Below, in pieces: positions 53,491 through 64,000 of a stretch of DNA of 64,000 bases. The stretch covers positions 1,364,001 to 1,428,000 of the forward strand of contig VNWV01000004.1 in NCBI GenBank assembly GCA_009801085.1, in the 5' to 3' direction. Made by a program: the position numbers and the translations under genes. Position 1 is the first letter of the stretch; the number at the start of each line of letters is the position of its first letter. Below the pieces are notes generated by a model. That model had not been told where the DNA came from. It did not search any database and saw nothing but the letters and a program-made list of their open reading frames with translations. Source of the stretch: Lasiodiplodia sp. COLG20 (lineage: Eukaryota; Ascomycota; Dothideomycetes; Botryosphaeriales; Botryosphaeriaceae).

Positions 53491-53808
53491 TGTTGTGTGT
53501 TGGTGTTCTGGCGAGGAGAATGTCGCGGGTCTGATGTTGTCGTCGCTGTCGAGGTCTCGGATACGATCTTTTTGGGCAGAGTGTTGAGCAGCATGTGTGT
53601 CCGGGCCGGTGCGCGGCGAAAGTGTTGTTCCAGCTAGCGAGGGCTTGGCGCGCGCCCCGCATCAGTGATCCGTGATGCTGCACCGCGGCGATCTAGGCGG
53701 CTGTTACGTCAACCGGTCTTTCTCACATAACTCAACGCTCCGCTGACCGCCGTGCTTGCTCTCCGTCTCGCACCCCACGCCGCACCCCTCGCCTTCGCCC
53801 GAGCCATC
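53491..53808. promoter_or_regulatory. Compact bidirectional promoter, P1 / UPF0662
   Basis: Only 318 bp separate the two start codons, so both core promoters and both leaders must lie here. The plus-strand end is C-rich (53760-53800) and the minus-strand leader is C/A-rich, as usual for these fungi. Specific factor sites are not assigned. Confidence 0.55.
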
Positions 53809-55734
53809 ATGACCGACTCGCCCGCGGTGCGCGCTCCGCTGGATCCCCAGGAACAGCCCATCCTGGACCAGCTGTTGAGCATCCGCACCCAGCTGGAGCT
53901 GCTGCGTGCCGACAAGTCCACCTACGTCAAATCCGAGGATGTGATCCGCCTGTATGGCAGCATTATCGAACAGGTCGAGCGCGTTAATAAGCTCCGTACT
54001 CATAAACGCCTCGAACAAAACAGAGGTCTGTCGTTTGCCCCTCTATTTGCGCTTCGTCTTACTCGGCGCCTACCCCCCACCCCCTGATGACCGTAAACTC
54101 GAATTTTTGCGAGCTGCGCACTGAAGCTCTTGACTAACTTCTGTGGCAGTTGACACGGTGTTGGACGACTGTTGCCAGCTGATATCCCTGGCCTACATGG
54201 CTATTGGCAAGAACCATGAAGCCCCGGCCACCTATTCCGCCGTCTCGACCATGAAGGTAGCTACCTAAGTCTTGCTATTCAATCCGATACAGGATACTTA
54301 CCTGCCTCAGCGCCTGCTTGATCATCTCTACGAAGCTGCTTTCTTCTCCCCAAAGGATCTTGATTCAATCGAGCACCGGTTGCGGGAGTACCGCACCTCT
54401 GTCGAAAGGGGCAAGGAGACGTACAGCCCACATCTTATCACTCTCCTCGAAGCACGCATGGATGTCTGCCAGGAACTCCTTGGGAAGCTACAGCATACGC
54501 TCGAGAAGCTCAGCTCTGAACTACGGCCAACCTACGAGAAATTAGTTTCGATATTACGATCTCTTTCCGCATGCAATACACGGTCCAAGGTAAGTTGCAT
54601 TGAAATGAGTGGCAATCCGATGCCCTTTCCAAACTCTAGGGAGCGTGTTCCCACGTCCGATACGCTTGTTCACAAACACGTCTGGGTTCTGCTTGCACAT
54701 ATCTTGCCGGTCGCTCTCCCGCGATTTTAGCTAATTGCTCTCCCAGTTCCCCGCGTCGGAGGTCAAGCAACTCCATGAGCAGTTGAAGCAAATTGCGGAA
54801 CAACTTCAAGCTGAAAACCAGCTTGAAGTGAGCCATTCTGAGCAAGAACGATATGCGCAAGTCATCGAGCACATGCAAATCCGCCCAATGGACGCAGCGC
54901 CGGAAGGTCATGAGTTGGTAAAAGATCTCCTTACAAGGTGCATCCTCTGGCATGATATCATAGAGCAAAGGTCTGTTCTGCAAACAACAACTTCTCATGG
55001 CCTTTAGTAGCTCACATATCCGGTAATTCAGGCAAGGCAAGGTCGACGACAAGTTCGCAGATGTATACAAGAAGCTCCTCACCATCCGGACCCAACTCGA
55101 GAAGTTGCAACTCACGCAAGCATGGTCTTTACGAGAAACCGACCTCTACAGCTTTCAGCGTCAGCTAGATAGGATCGACGAGAGCCGGGTGGACGGTAAC
55201 TTCCTAGACAGCTTGGGGCGATCTGCCGATCTTCACACCCAAAGAGTCAGTAAACATACCTTTTGCTCGAAATTATGCTTACGATGATGATCAGACGCTT
55301 CTCTATCTTCTTCGGAAAAGTTATGCGTTGATATACACGCTTATCATCTCCTCGGAACCTGTCTCGGAGGCTCTTCTACCCATCTACAACCAGCTCAACA
55401 CGTTGAAGAAGTGCCTAGAGGAAGTCAGAAAATCTGGCGGCGTATCTTCCCCTCGTGACCTATATCCATACAGCATGAAGGTACGAGTCCATTAGCATCA
55501 TACTGACTACGCTGTTAACAAATCGAATAGTTGAACTCTATCGACAACATGCGCCAAGACGGAAAGTTCATGATCGGCGACGACATCCCCGATGGCCAGG
55601 GGGCCGTGAACCACCTTCTTGCTGAATGCTTCGAGCTTGCATACGAGCTTAGAACTGCAGCCGAGGAAGAGTCTGAAGACGAGAGTAAGGCGGTCCAACA
55701 AGATGCGGAGCCACCGAAGATCGAAGCGCAATGA
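53809..55734 (+). CDS. UPF0662 family protein (yeast Cub1/YPL260W-like, DUF2408)
   Basis: Seven exons: 53809-54025, 54150-54256, 54311-54589, 54747-54970, 55032-55245, 55295-55480, 55531-55734; 476 residues with the acceptor at 54310. The family is fungal; the yeast member has been linked to DNA-damage and proteasome phenotypes. Recognisable parts: ILDQLLSIRTQLELLRADKS, VDTVLDDCCQLISLAYMAIG, ERGKETYSPHLITLLEARMD (split motifs), LTIRTQLEKLQLTQAWSLRE and GKFMIGDDIPDGQGAV near the end, then an acidic tail. The sequence is almost all helix and contains two DUF2408-type repeats with the same RTQLE-L pattern. For intron 2, an alternative acceptor at 54292 would make a 36-nt intron and add six residues (DTYLPQ); the longer intron fits better. 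Confidence 0.85.
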
Positions 55735-56913
55735 TTCTGGACGTTAACTGCTTACTGAGGAGTCTGGGAGCATGGCGTCTCGGGACATTAACGAAGAAGG
55801 CTCAAGAAGGCGTGCGAGAAAGTGTTTTTTTTTTTTTTTTTTGGCGAGGCCTTTAATACGACGTGTGATGGAAGTCAGGGCGGGTTTCCATAATCCGTGC
55901 GCTTAAGAGTGGAAGCGATCAGTATTCTGGCTCTATGTATCGATTTGTATTCTGTCAAGCAAGCCTGAACCGTCACCTTCGTCGAATGCAGGCGGGGCGT
56001 CTGCATCTTTGAAGGTTAAGCGATCTCCGTATGATATGCCTGGCATCGTTAGCTACATACGAGGCTGTCGGCCGTTCAGTCGCACATACACAGTTCTTCA
56101 CCGGCTTTTATGTCGCGAAGAGTTTGATATACCACTACCGAGTGCTCGAGATCCCTCTCCCAGCCTACATTCTGGTCTCGAGCGTGGTTGAACATCGACC
56201 CCAGGCCGAAGATGATGGCCTGAGTCATCTGTTTTTTGCCCTCGGCAGTAGTTGTCGGCCAGTTGCTGCCTCAATCAATCACCAAACATAGCTGCGGAAC
56301 AATATTCACGAAATACATACTACGTATAATGGTACAAGCTGGTATGCTTGATGTATTTGTCGTTCTCATCGGCAGCTAGAGGAAGCACTGGACATACCTC
56401 TATGGTTGTCCGGGCAGGGATGTCGCGTGCAGCAAAGACACCTCGGCCTGTACAACAGCAGGTCAGACAGAACAGCCCAGGCCAGTAGGTGTCGTGGAAC
56501 GACCTTTGGGAGTATCGAGAACCAACACAAGATCCGCAGATCGGCGCAAGGCGACATGGTCCTTGGTGTCACCGCTCATTTCTTCTTCAGCCAACGGACG
56601 CGGCGCTGAGAATTTTTACGCTTTGCGCGAGGTTACACGGGCGGCAGCGAGCCGGGTGGTTGAGCTCTGCCAGGGCGCTGAAATTTCTCCGAAACGGGTG
56701 TGCGGGCGGTGACACAGACCGGATGCGCAAGGAAGGTGGGGCGCACGCGGCAGCATCCGCCAATTCGCTCCCGCACCTGCACGTCAACAGCTACTCCACC
56801 CCGGACGGAGGCCGGTTGCTCATCCCAACCACGCACTCGCCTTGCGAATCCCGCCTTCTGGGCGCTTCGCTGTGTCTCTGCCGCGCATCAACGCCCCCAG
56901 CACTTCGTCACCC
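55735..56913. other. Intergenic, UPF0662 / TRAPPC13-like
   Basis: About 1.2 kb, with an 18-T run at 55825-55842 just after the UPF0662 stop. No recognisable coding sequence. The last 150 bp are C-rich leader sequence for the next gene. Confidence 0.55.
55825..55842 (+). repeat. T18 homopolymer in the UPF0662 3' region
   Basis: A run of 18 T about 90 bp after the stop codon, possibly within the 3' UTR. Confidence 0.9.
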
Positions 56914-58024
56914 ATGGCTCACCAACGCACTCACTCAACGAGTGAGGGTCTCAAGGGCCCACACGCTGTCAGCCTGAAGGTTTTGCGGTAAATCACAGTG
57001 CCTCCCTTTGCTGCTCTGTATTCCTAGTGACTAATTGCCTATCTCAGCCTGTCGCGCCCCTCGTTGGCCCACAGCTTCCCGCTCCCGCAGCCCGCCGAGC
57101 CCGATGAATTCACCATACCACCCAATGCCTCCCTCGCTTACCCCACCGCCGAACCCAAGGACCCCTTCATGGTCTCGCCGCTGTTGAAGCTACCCGAGGC
57201 GTTTGGGAGCGCGTATGTTGGCGAAGCCTTTTCATGCACGCTCTGTGCGAATAACGAACTGCTGCACGGTGACGAAAGCAGGACGGTGAGCGCTGTAAAG
57301 ATCGCTGCTGAGATGCAGACGCCCTCTGCTCCAGGCGGCATACCGCTGGAGCTGGAGCCGCGAGACGACGGCGATGGAGGGCAGAGCCAAGGAATTGTCG
57401 GCACGGGTCAATCGGTGCAGAAGATCCTTACATTCGACCTGAAAGAAGAGGGTTCCCATACCCTGGCCGTCACGGTGACATATACTGAAACCCAGATGGC
57501 TGGCGAGGGCCAGGCAGCGGGCGGCCGAGTTCGGACGTTCCGCAAACTATACCAATTTGTGGCACAACAGCTTATCAGCGTGAAGACGAAAACCAGCGAG
57601 CTCGCCTCCAAGGGCGGTCTGGGCAAATTTGTACTAGAGGCGCAGCTGGAGAATCTTGGCGAAGGAAGCTTGAGCCTCGAGGTAGGTGCTGGCCCACGAA
57701 TCGTGCGAATGGCCTATTACTGAAACGGGTTTGCAGCCGGTCATTGTCAACGCCGAGACGCCATTCAAGGCCAGCTCCCTGAACATGCCTCTCAACGCTT
57801 CTCCGGAAGAGCCGCCACATCTCCCTGTGCTCGGTCCTGGGGATGTCTCCCAGGTCGCTTTCATCCTTGAGCAGCAAGAAAGCGCGGCGGAGGAGGACGC
57901 AGCTGCGGCATCAAAGGCATCAGCGCGACGCATGCTTGTCCGCAACCTATGGGTGCAGTGGCGAAGCCCGCTGGGTGGTCGGGGATCGCTAAAGATTGGA
58001 CCCCTCTTCACTCGCACGCGCTGA
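56914..58024 (+). CDS. TRAPPC13-like (DUF974) trafficking complex subunit
   Basis: Three exons: 56914-56987, 57048-57681, 57737-58024 (introns 60 and 55 nt); 331 residues. TRAPPC13 is an accessory subunit of the TRAPP complexes that activate Rab GTPases in ER-Golgi transport and autophagy. Matching blocks are SLKVLRLSRPSL, FGSAYVGEAFSCTLCANNEL, SHTLAVTVTYTE, FRKLYQFVAQQLISVKTKT, LEAQLENLGEGSLSLE and a C-terminal LVRNLWVQWRSPLGGRGSL. Beta-rich throughout, as expected for its immunoglobulin-like folds. A short Gly/Glu/Gln insertion is present at about residues 120-135. Confidence 0.88.
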
Positions 58025-59854
58025 TGGGGCGCGACTGTACCGTAACGGCATTCACGTAGCGGCTTGGTTTTGGCAACACAAGGCCCATGCGGCAGCACCG
58101 TCTGACGCTAGACAGCCGGGGAGCGGACCGGCGGCACGCACAGGGTTTGGAGGATGGACGCTACGGTCCATGGACTGACACGCACAGAACAAGAAGGGAT
58201 AGCAGGCACGCTCGTAGGGCGGGACGGGCTACCGGCCGGGAGCGCTGGGGAAACGGACGTGGCAGGTAGAGGAGGGTGGAGAAGAGATTATGCGACAGGC
58301 ATTTGCTTGTGCCTGAAGGCTAAATGCAAGACCAAACAAACAAGCGCTGCGACTTGGCCGGGGGGGCTTGCAGCTGGGCTGAGGGCTGGGCCCGCGGGAC
58401 TGGCGCTGCACTCAACCTCAAACATGGCATGCTCAAACAGCCGGAGCGGGCAGCACAAAAACGTGGTGCTCGGTGGCTTGAGGAGATCTACCCAGGGCTT
58501 GATTGCGTCAACACCAAGATTAGCTCTGCGCGCTGCAGCACGGACGCGGCGCTCTTCACGCAGGCGTCGACACGGGTGTGCGATAAATATAGGCGGATGT
58601 GGGGAGACCGGTGATGAGGCAGCGGCGGCACCCCTTTTCGTGAGAGGTTCGACGTGCTCATGCTGCGCCAAGCGCCGCTACTACACAAACGCTGCTCGCA
58701 TTGACGTTCGTGGTCCCTGCAGCGCGGCGGAAAGGGGAAGCCGCCCCTCTCGGCCAGCTCCTGCGACCGCCTGCGCTCGTCAGCCCGGGTGGCATCATGT
58801 GCAGAGCCCCTGCCGATTGCGACCCGGCACTTCTGCTCACACGACTGCGTTGCGCGGCCGTTCGGCAGGCCGCCCAGGGACAGCGCCCGGAAATGGCATC
58901 GAACAAGCGGCGCCAATCATGACCGCCAAGCGCAGCAGGCGCATCGTCTACGGCGCGCAGCCAATGATGCGCGCGCATCGCGCCGTATTGTATTCGGGCG
59001 AGGGCCCGCGTTGGGCGGTTGTGTACGAGCAGCGCGTCCGGCCGCGGCTGGTGGTGGTCGGGGCTGCTGGGGGGCATTGCGCTGAGCGCGACAGGCGAAC
59101 AGGGCGCCGCGCTACAGAGACCCTCGCGGCGGCGCCATCAAATGCTGATGTGCGCGTGTGCCTGCGCGGGAAAATATCGCGCGCGCTGCTGTGGGGAGGG
59201 CAGCATTGCGAATGCAGCATCGGCTGCTGCTGCTGGTGGTCGACGAGGCCGCTGACTGGGCGGCCGCCGCAGCCCTGGCCCGCTCCTGCGTTCCCTGTCC
59301 TTGTCGCCGCGCTGCAGTGGGCGGTCCCTGGGCGATCAGTGCCAGCCCGGTCTTTCTGGAGAGATAACAGCGAGCGAAGCTTGACACGCCGCACAGCGCG
59401 ATGCGCCCGAGGCAGGCCAGGATCGCTGCTCGCGGCCTTCTTAATATTATACCACCAGAACCACTCCTGACCCGCCCCAGCGCCCTGTCGCTGCCGCCGC
59501 TTGCCCCCCTCCAGCAAGCCCTGCCCGCACACCCCCCAGGCTGCCCGCCGGCCCAGAGCCTCCACGCCGCGCCGTCCTGACGAGACAGCGCCGGCCCACT
59601 CGCAACGCAACACCCTCCGTCTCTGTCGCACAAAGCAAGCTCCCGCGCGTCCGTCTGCCGCAGAACATCCATGCAGCAACACAAACGGTGCCCGTACATG
59701 ACTTGACGCCGCCTGCAGCATCTGCCTCTCCTTCTTCCCCCTCCGCGCCTCCCCAGCGCCGCCGCTCTTTTCCCCCGCCCACCTCGCCGCTCTTTGAATC
59801 CGAAGCTGCTCTCCATTTCTATGCCCTACATCCCGTCCTGAATTGCGAAACACA
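58025..59854. other. 1.8 kb GC-rich region upstream of the DENN gene
   Basis: Very GC-rich. It contains an open frame of 438 codons on the plus strand (58154-59470) facing one of about 310 codons on the minus strand (58948-59889). Neither has domain-like sequence; both are Arg/Ala/Gly/Cys-rich and reflect base composition. The final 250 bp are C-rich leader. The region likely holds the DENN gene promoter and perhaps a long 5' UTR. Confidence 0.45.
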
Positions 59855-62800
59855 ATGGCCCCCGCCCCGCCCTCCGCCGACCCGGCCAACCTGCCCCTCG
59901 CCGACTACTTTTTCATATCCGGCATCGAGTCCTCCCAGGTCTACGACGCCCAGCGCGTCAACGGCGCCGCTGTCGCCCCCGCCGAGTCCACCATCGAGGA
60001 GGATGCTGCGCTCGAGGTCGAGGAGGAGGCCGCGCCGACCCCGCCACGGCCTACTTCGTCCGATGGTGCTTCTCTTTCCAAACGCGCCAGCCGCGAGGCG
60101 CGCCAGTCGATAAGCAGCGTCATAGGTCCTGACACCGGCCCGGGGCCCACCGCGAGCAACCGCAGCAGCGCCACCATCAAGGGCTTCCCCCAGATTGGCG
60201 GCTCTGGACTGAGCGACTTCGACTTTGACCAGGCCTTGCGCAAGTTCGCCGCTGAGCGCGAGACGTTCCTCGAGGAGATACAGTTCAGCGCTGGCACGCT
60301 CAAGCAGGAGGACCGCCCGCGCCCACGGCCCAAGACGCAGAGGATAGTGAGCGAGGATGCCAGCACTCTCGGCGCCGGCATTGGAAGCATCAGGAGGAGG
60401 ATCAGCACCATCGGGAGGAGCCAGCGCAACTCCAGCGTGATGCGTAACTGTAAGTTCGCGCCGTGTGTTGAGTACGCGCCGTTGTTAACAATTGCTGCAG
60501 CTTCGGTTCGTACTTCGAGAAGGATGAGTGGATACAACTCCGTCATTCCTGCGCCGCGCCCCTTCCTGCACACGCCCAACATGCATCCCTTGAAGAGAAG
60601 ATACGAGCCAGTTCTGCTCGATAGATACCCGCCCAAAGCCATGGTCGACGAACTCAAGCGGAGAAATCCCTTCCCGGACTATGTTCCCATGTTTGCCTTT
60701 CCTAACGATGTGAACGTGGTTTCGTCAGACGAGCGCCCGAGGTCGACGTGGCATGGTTTTGCTATGACTAATGGCGACGGCTCCAAGCTGCATGGCATCT
60801 GCCTGACCGTGTGGGTGCCGCTCAATCCTGTAGCTGCCGAGGAGCTGGAGCGTCAGTGCGAAGAATGGCGAAAGGCGAACATGACTCCCGAGGAGAGAGA
60901 GCTAGCCGGGAGCCTTGGAGAGCGGTTGGCGGCCGAGAGAGCAAAGCTGTCGAGGTTGCTGGCCCAGCTGCCCACCGTGCCCTCGGGATCGGAGGAAAGA
61001 GAACAGCTCGAGGACGATATCAGCGCCGTCGAAGAAAAGATTGGTCTGATGAATGATCTACTGCGCCCCGTTCGGCACGGTGCTGCGTCCAAGATTGACG
61101 GCCTAACGGATGGCGAAACTGGCCTCTGGATCCCCCGAGCGTATGGCGTGCTAGGTAGGGAAGGAGGCATGACGAGCTTCTGGAAGGAGTGGTTGCGAGC
61201 CGTCGTCGTACCCATGTATCAGGACAGTCTCCTACGAATCCCGGCAAGCTCGCCGAGGATCGGCATGTGGCAGCCACTGGAACGCTATGTCGTCAACCTC
61301 TGCGCCGAGGCGCTCAGCCCGATGTCTTCGATCACGCAGGTCGAGCTTGCCGTGCGCGAACTCCGCATGTATGCACGCAAGGAAGCGGCCAACGAACTAC
61401 CAGGATCCAGAAACACGGATATCTATGCTCTATTCCGGTCGCTGTCGATCCAGAACATCGTCACTCTCTTCGAGTACGTCCTCTCGGAGGGCCGCATCAT
61501 CCTACTATCTTCGCACACGAGCATGCTACACCTTGCCAGTGCAGCGATAACTCACCTATTATATCCGTTCAAATGGGCGGGCGTCTTCATCCCTGTCCTT
61601 CCGGTCCGATTGATCCAAGCTCTGGAGGCCCCTTGTCCCTACATTGTCGGAATCGAACGCCGCTATGAGAATGTCGAGCTGCCTGAAGATGATTTCGTGC
61701 TCGTAGACCTCGACCAGGACGTCATTGAAAGCACGGCACCTCCCGTACCACTGCCTCGCCAGCAACGAAGGAAGTTGATTTCGCTGCTGCAGCTCGCTGC
61801 GCCACACCACATCAAATACGGTGTCCCTATTGGACCACCCGCCTACGCCGTGGACGCATTTCCTTACGACTCGTACTCTTCCGAGAACACGGCCATTTTC
61901 ACGCACAAAGCGCCTCGTGCGACGCTTGCGCACTATGTCAGTCTCAATTCAGCGTCATTTGGGCCCGCTGGCGCCGTCACGGCCCCCCGTCTCTGCGTCT
62001 TCAACGCTTTCCTCCAGGCGAGAGCCGAAAGCCGAGGAGCCAGCCGGGGAGCTAGCAGAGGCGGTCCCGAGAGACCGTCGACGAGCTCTACAAGCAGAAC
62101 AAACACCTCACCTCCATCGCCTAGCAGCAGGTCGCCAACTTCAATGGTATTCCCTCCCCTGCCCTCCACGCCAATCTCCCGGAGCGATTCCGGTTACGCT
62201 CTCCAAGCAAGCCTCCGCGAAAAGCGCTCCGGCCATTTTGATGCGGCCTCTCGACGGAGCTCTTCGGTACTTCAAAAAGCAGTCCATACGATCACGTCCA
62301 TCAAAAGTACTAACTCTCTGCCACAGTTTGGTCCGGAGAGAATGAACACCCTACGTCGTCCAAGCCAACCGATGCTCGGCCACTCGTCCAACCTATCCAC
62401 CTCGACTCTCGGCACCGAATTCCGACCTCCCGGTTCTTCGTATGCTCCGTCTGTTTACGCACAGTCTACGCTCGCTGCCTCAACAGTCATGCCTAACGCC
62501 TTTTCGGCTCCTGTCCGCAACTCGGACACAACGCAATGGTGCGAGGGTCATTGCATGCAGTGGCGGCCCAACGACGAGAGGGCGACGTGCTCCATCTGCG
62601 ATGAGAAGGCAGAGGACGGCATGTACAGGTGCACTGGTAGGTTGATTTTACTTTCCAATCCACCTTTCCTCCGTGTCGGCTAACGCCAAATAGGCTGCAG
62701 TGTCATTGCTCACCCCAGGTGCTTGAACCAAATTTGCCTTGTCTGTCCCTCTGCTTTTCTACCCGACCAGGTGCGCGCTGCTTTCGTGCGTTGCTTCGCC

Positions 62801-63356
62801 AGCCTCTTGTACACGTACAGGCGGTACTTAGGGGCACCCAGCTCGGATCAGAAGAAATCCGGATTGATGTACTCGTTCAACCTCGATGGCTTCATGAAGA
62901 GCATGCCAAGCGAGAACCAAGAGTATTTTGCCATGCTGCGTGAGACTCAAGGTAAGCTGCGACTTGAAGCCTGGGTAATTCAAATCCCACTGACCGTGCC
63001 ACTTCTTAGGCTTTAATGAATTCATCCACGAGCGAGAAACGACCCGCTCAGACGACCCGTCGATCAAGCTCTTTGACCAGATAATTCTGTCCAAGAAAAA
63101 CCGTGGACGCACATCCTTTTTCTCGAAATCTTCGACCGACTTCCTCAACGACACTTCTGATCACCTTTGGCGCTCTGCAGTCGCAACGCCGCCATCTGCG
63201 CGCTTTCCCGGAGACTATCGTGCGGTAGTGAGCCGGCAGCCAGCTAAGCTGGACCCAACATTGATGAAAGAACCAAGAGTCATCCAAGGTGTACCGAGAG
63301 TCCCACAACAAAAGGCCAAGCGGAAACCAATTCCGTCCATGATTGGCGGCAAATGA
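59855..63356 (+). CDS. DENN-domain protein (Rab guanine-nucleotide exchange factor type) with C1-like zinc finger
   Basis: Four exons: 59855-60449, 60501-62636, 62694-62951, 63010-63356 (introns 51, 57 and 58 nt); 1111 residues. DENN proteins exchange GDP for GTP on Rab GTPases. Order: u-DENN start DYFFISGIESSQVY, a Ser-rich linker, PPKAMVDELKRRNPFPDYVPM and WHGFAMTNGDGSKLHGIC, a helical insertion (about 300-370), cDENN around 430-600 with IYALFRSLSIQNIVTLFEYV, ILLSSHTSMLHLASAAIT, HLLYPFKWAGVFIPVLP and DDFVLVDLDQD, dDENN parts, a Ser-rich stretch, a Cys/His zinc module (about 880-930, CSICDEK...YRCTGC...HPRC...CLVC) and the final FNEFIHERE. The 51-nt first intron is in frame and stop-free. 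The start is the ATG at 59855. Confidence 0.9.
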
Positions 63357-64000
63357 GACGAATCGTCACGAATTTCACCTTTCCCTTCGCCTTGACCACG
63401 ATCATTACAAGTTTCCATCTCCTTCAGACAGATTCGGCGGCCCTGACGCGGATTTCTCAAAAGATCCGCCAAAAGGAAGCAAAACAAGGCTAAAAGAGCC
63501 ATGCGGCCGTGTGTTGACCTGTCACTGTCACCACTGCTCCTTCTCTCCATTTTCTTCGAGTATAAATGCCACTCGACCTGATGCAATAGCATAAAGAAGG
63601 CTAGAAAGCCTATCATCACATCATCAAAGTCTGGCCAGCCCTACACACAGCAAACGGGCCTCCACACCATCAAATTCTCATTCCTTGTCTAATATTATCT
63701 GCCCTGAGCACTTGATCTTTAGGGAGATGTACTCTTTTTGTCTACTGTCGAGCGTTGGAGCATTTGGGCGTCAATTTAGAGCAAAAAAAACCCCCCATTT
63801 GGATATTCTTGGATAACCTGGAGGATCGAATTCCGAGCCTGTTGAATTGCACCACTTCCTCGTCTGTTGTGTCACATTGTCGTTTTTTCTGTAAAAATGT
63901 GGTTTTCGCTGCGCCGTACCTCTTACATGCTAGGTGCATGGACTTGAGGATTATTTCTAGCCCTCATATTTCTCGTCTTTCTGCCTAAACTGGTTGCCGC
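63357..64000. other. Intergenic after the DENN gene, possible promoter of a gene beyond the window
   Basis: TATAAAT at 63561-63567 is followed by C/A-rich leader-like sequence (63640-63720). No start of a recognisable protein appears before the window ends. This may also simply be the DENN 3' UTR. Confidence 0.4.

Noticed and set aside
54257..54292. 36-nt ultrashort intron in the UPF0662 gene
   Set aside because: A second CAG 18 nt later gives a normal 54-nt intron and a smoother join (STMK-RLLDHL), so the very short form is less likely.
58154..59470. 438-codon plus-strand gene
   Set aside because: Sequence is Arg/Ala/Gly/Cys-rich without domain-like blocks, overlaps a long opposite frame, and lies in a very GC-rich leader region. 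Kept only as a low-interest observation.
1..64000. Secondary-metabolite or defence gene cluster, CRISPR array, rRNA
   Set aside because: No polyketide or peptide synthetase, no repeat-spacer array and no rRNA sequence seen; adjacent genes have unrelated housekeeping roles.

Overview
The window is nuclear DNA of a filamentous ascomycete (Pezizomycotina; a dothideomycete-like fungus is my best guess, not proven). The reasons are 28 supported genes whose coding sequence is interrupted by short GT-AG introns (mostly 45-75 nt, often with a CTAAC or CTGAC-type branch site), Kozak-like starts, fungus-restricted families (Egh16-like secreted proteins, a Zn2Cys6 regulator of the CTF1/Far type, UPF0662, DUF1989) and no operon structure. 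Exon joins were worked out by hand from splice signals, reading-frame closure and family sequence, so exon coordinates are predictions.

Layout. 1-969: 3' end of a histidine-phosphatase-like gene. 1361-2594: GPI8, the catalytic subunit of GPI transamidase. 3669-4873: an Egh16-like secreted protein. 5068-7629 (minus): a secreted GH95 fucosidase, divergent from RRP8 (8217-9860). 10407-12388 (minus): DDI1, divergent from a GNAT acetyltransferase (12894-13858). After a 3.5 kb gene-poor stretch comes a ten-exon CTF1/Far-type transcription factor (17405-20789, minus), a Nudix hydrolase (21546-22124, minus), then a 100-residue small protein lying 16 bp upstream of an RpiB-family isomerase (22800-23604), and a DUF1989 protein (24928-25734, minus).

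27311-31590 holds three neighbouring secreted or surface genes: a second Egh16-like protein, a chitin-binding protein and a Cys-rich single-pass membrane protein. 33132-39349 holds a DUF1279 mitochondrial protein, a 98-residue small protein, a PNGase A-like amidase and UPS2-like lipid transfer protein. 42415-44639 is a single-pass SKG6-like membrane protein; 46785-48097 a protoglobin-domain protein divergent from an Alba-like protein (48817-49521); 49778-50872 the NatA catalytic subunit NAA10. A 2.1 kb gap after NAA10 contains a compact nested inverted repeat that looks like a MITE. 52985-53490 is ribosomal protein P1, divergent over 318 bp from a UPF0662/Cub1 gene (53809-55734); TRAPPC13-like (56914-58024) and a DENN-domain protein (59855-63356) follow.

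Most genes are unrelated housekeeping functions: secretory pathway and GPI/glycoprotein handling (GPI8, PNGase A, TRAPPC13, DENN), mitochondria (UPS2, DUF1279), ribosome biogenesis (RRP8, P1, Alba-like) and proteostasis (DDI1, NAA10, UPF0662). The part most relevant to host or substrate interaction is the set of secreted proteins plus the CTF1/Far-like regulator. I found no CRISPR array, rRNA, convincing tRNA, or polyketide/peptide synthetase cluster. The most unusual features are structural: the nested inverted-repeat element, a start codon apparently split by an intron, a 587-nt GC-AG intron, micro-exons of 9, 18 and 25 nt, and two very closely spaced gene pairs.
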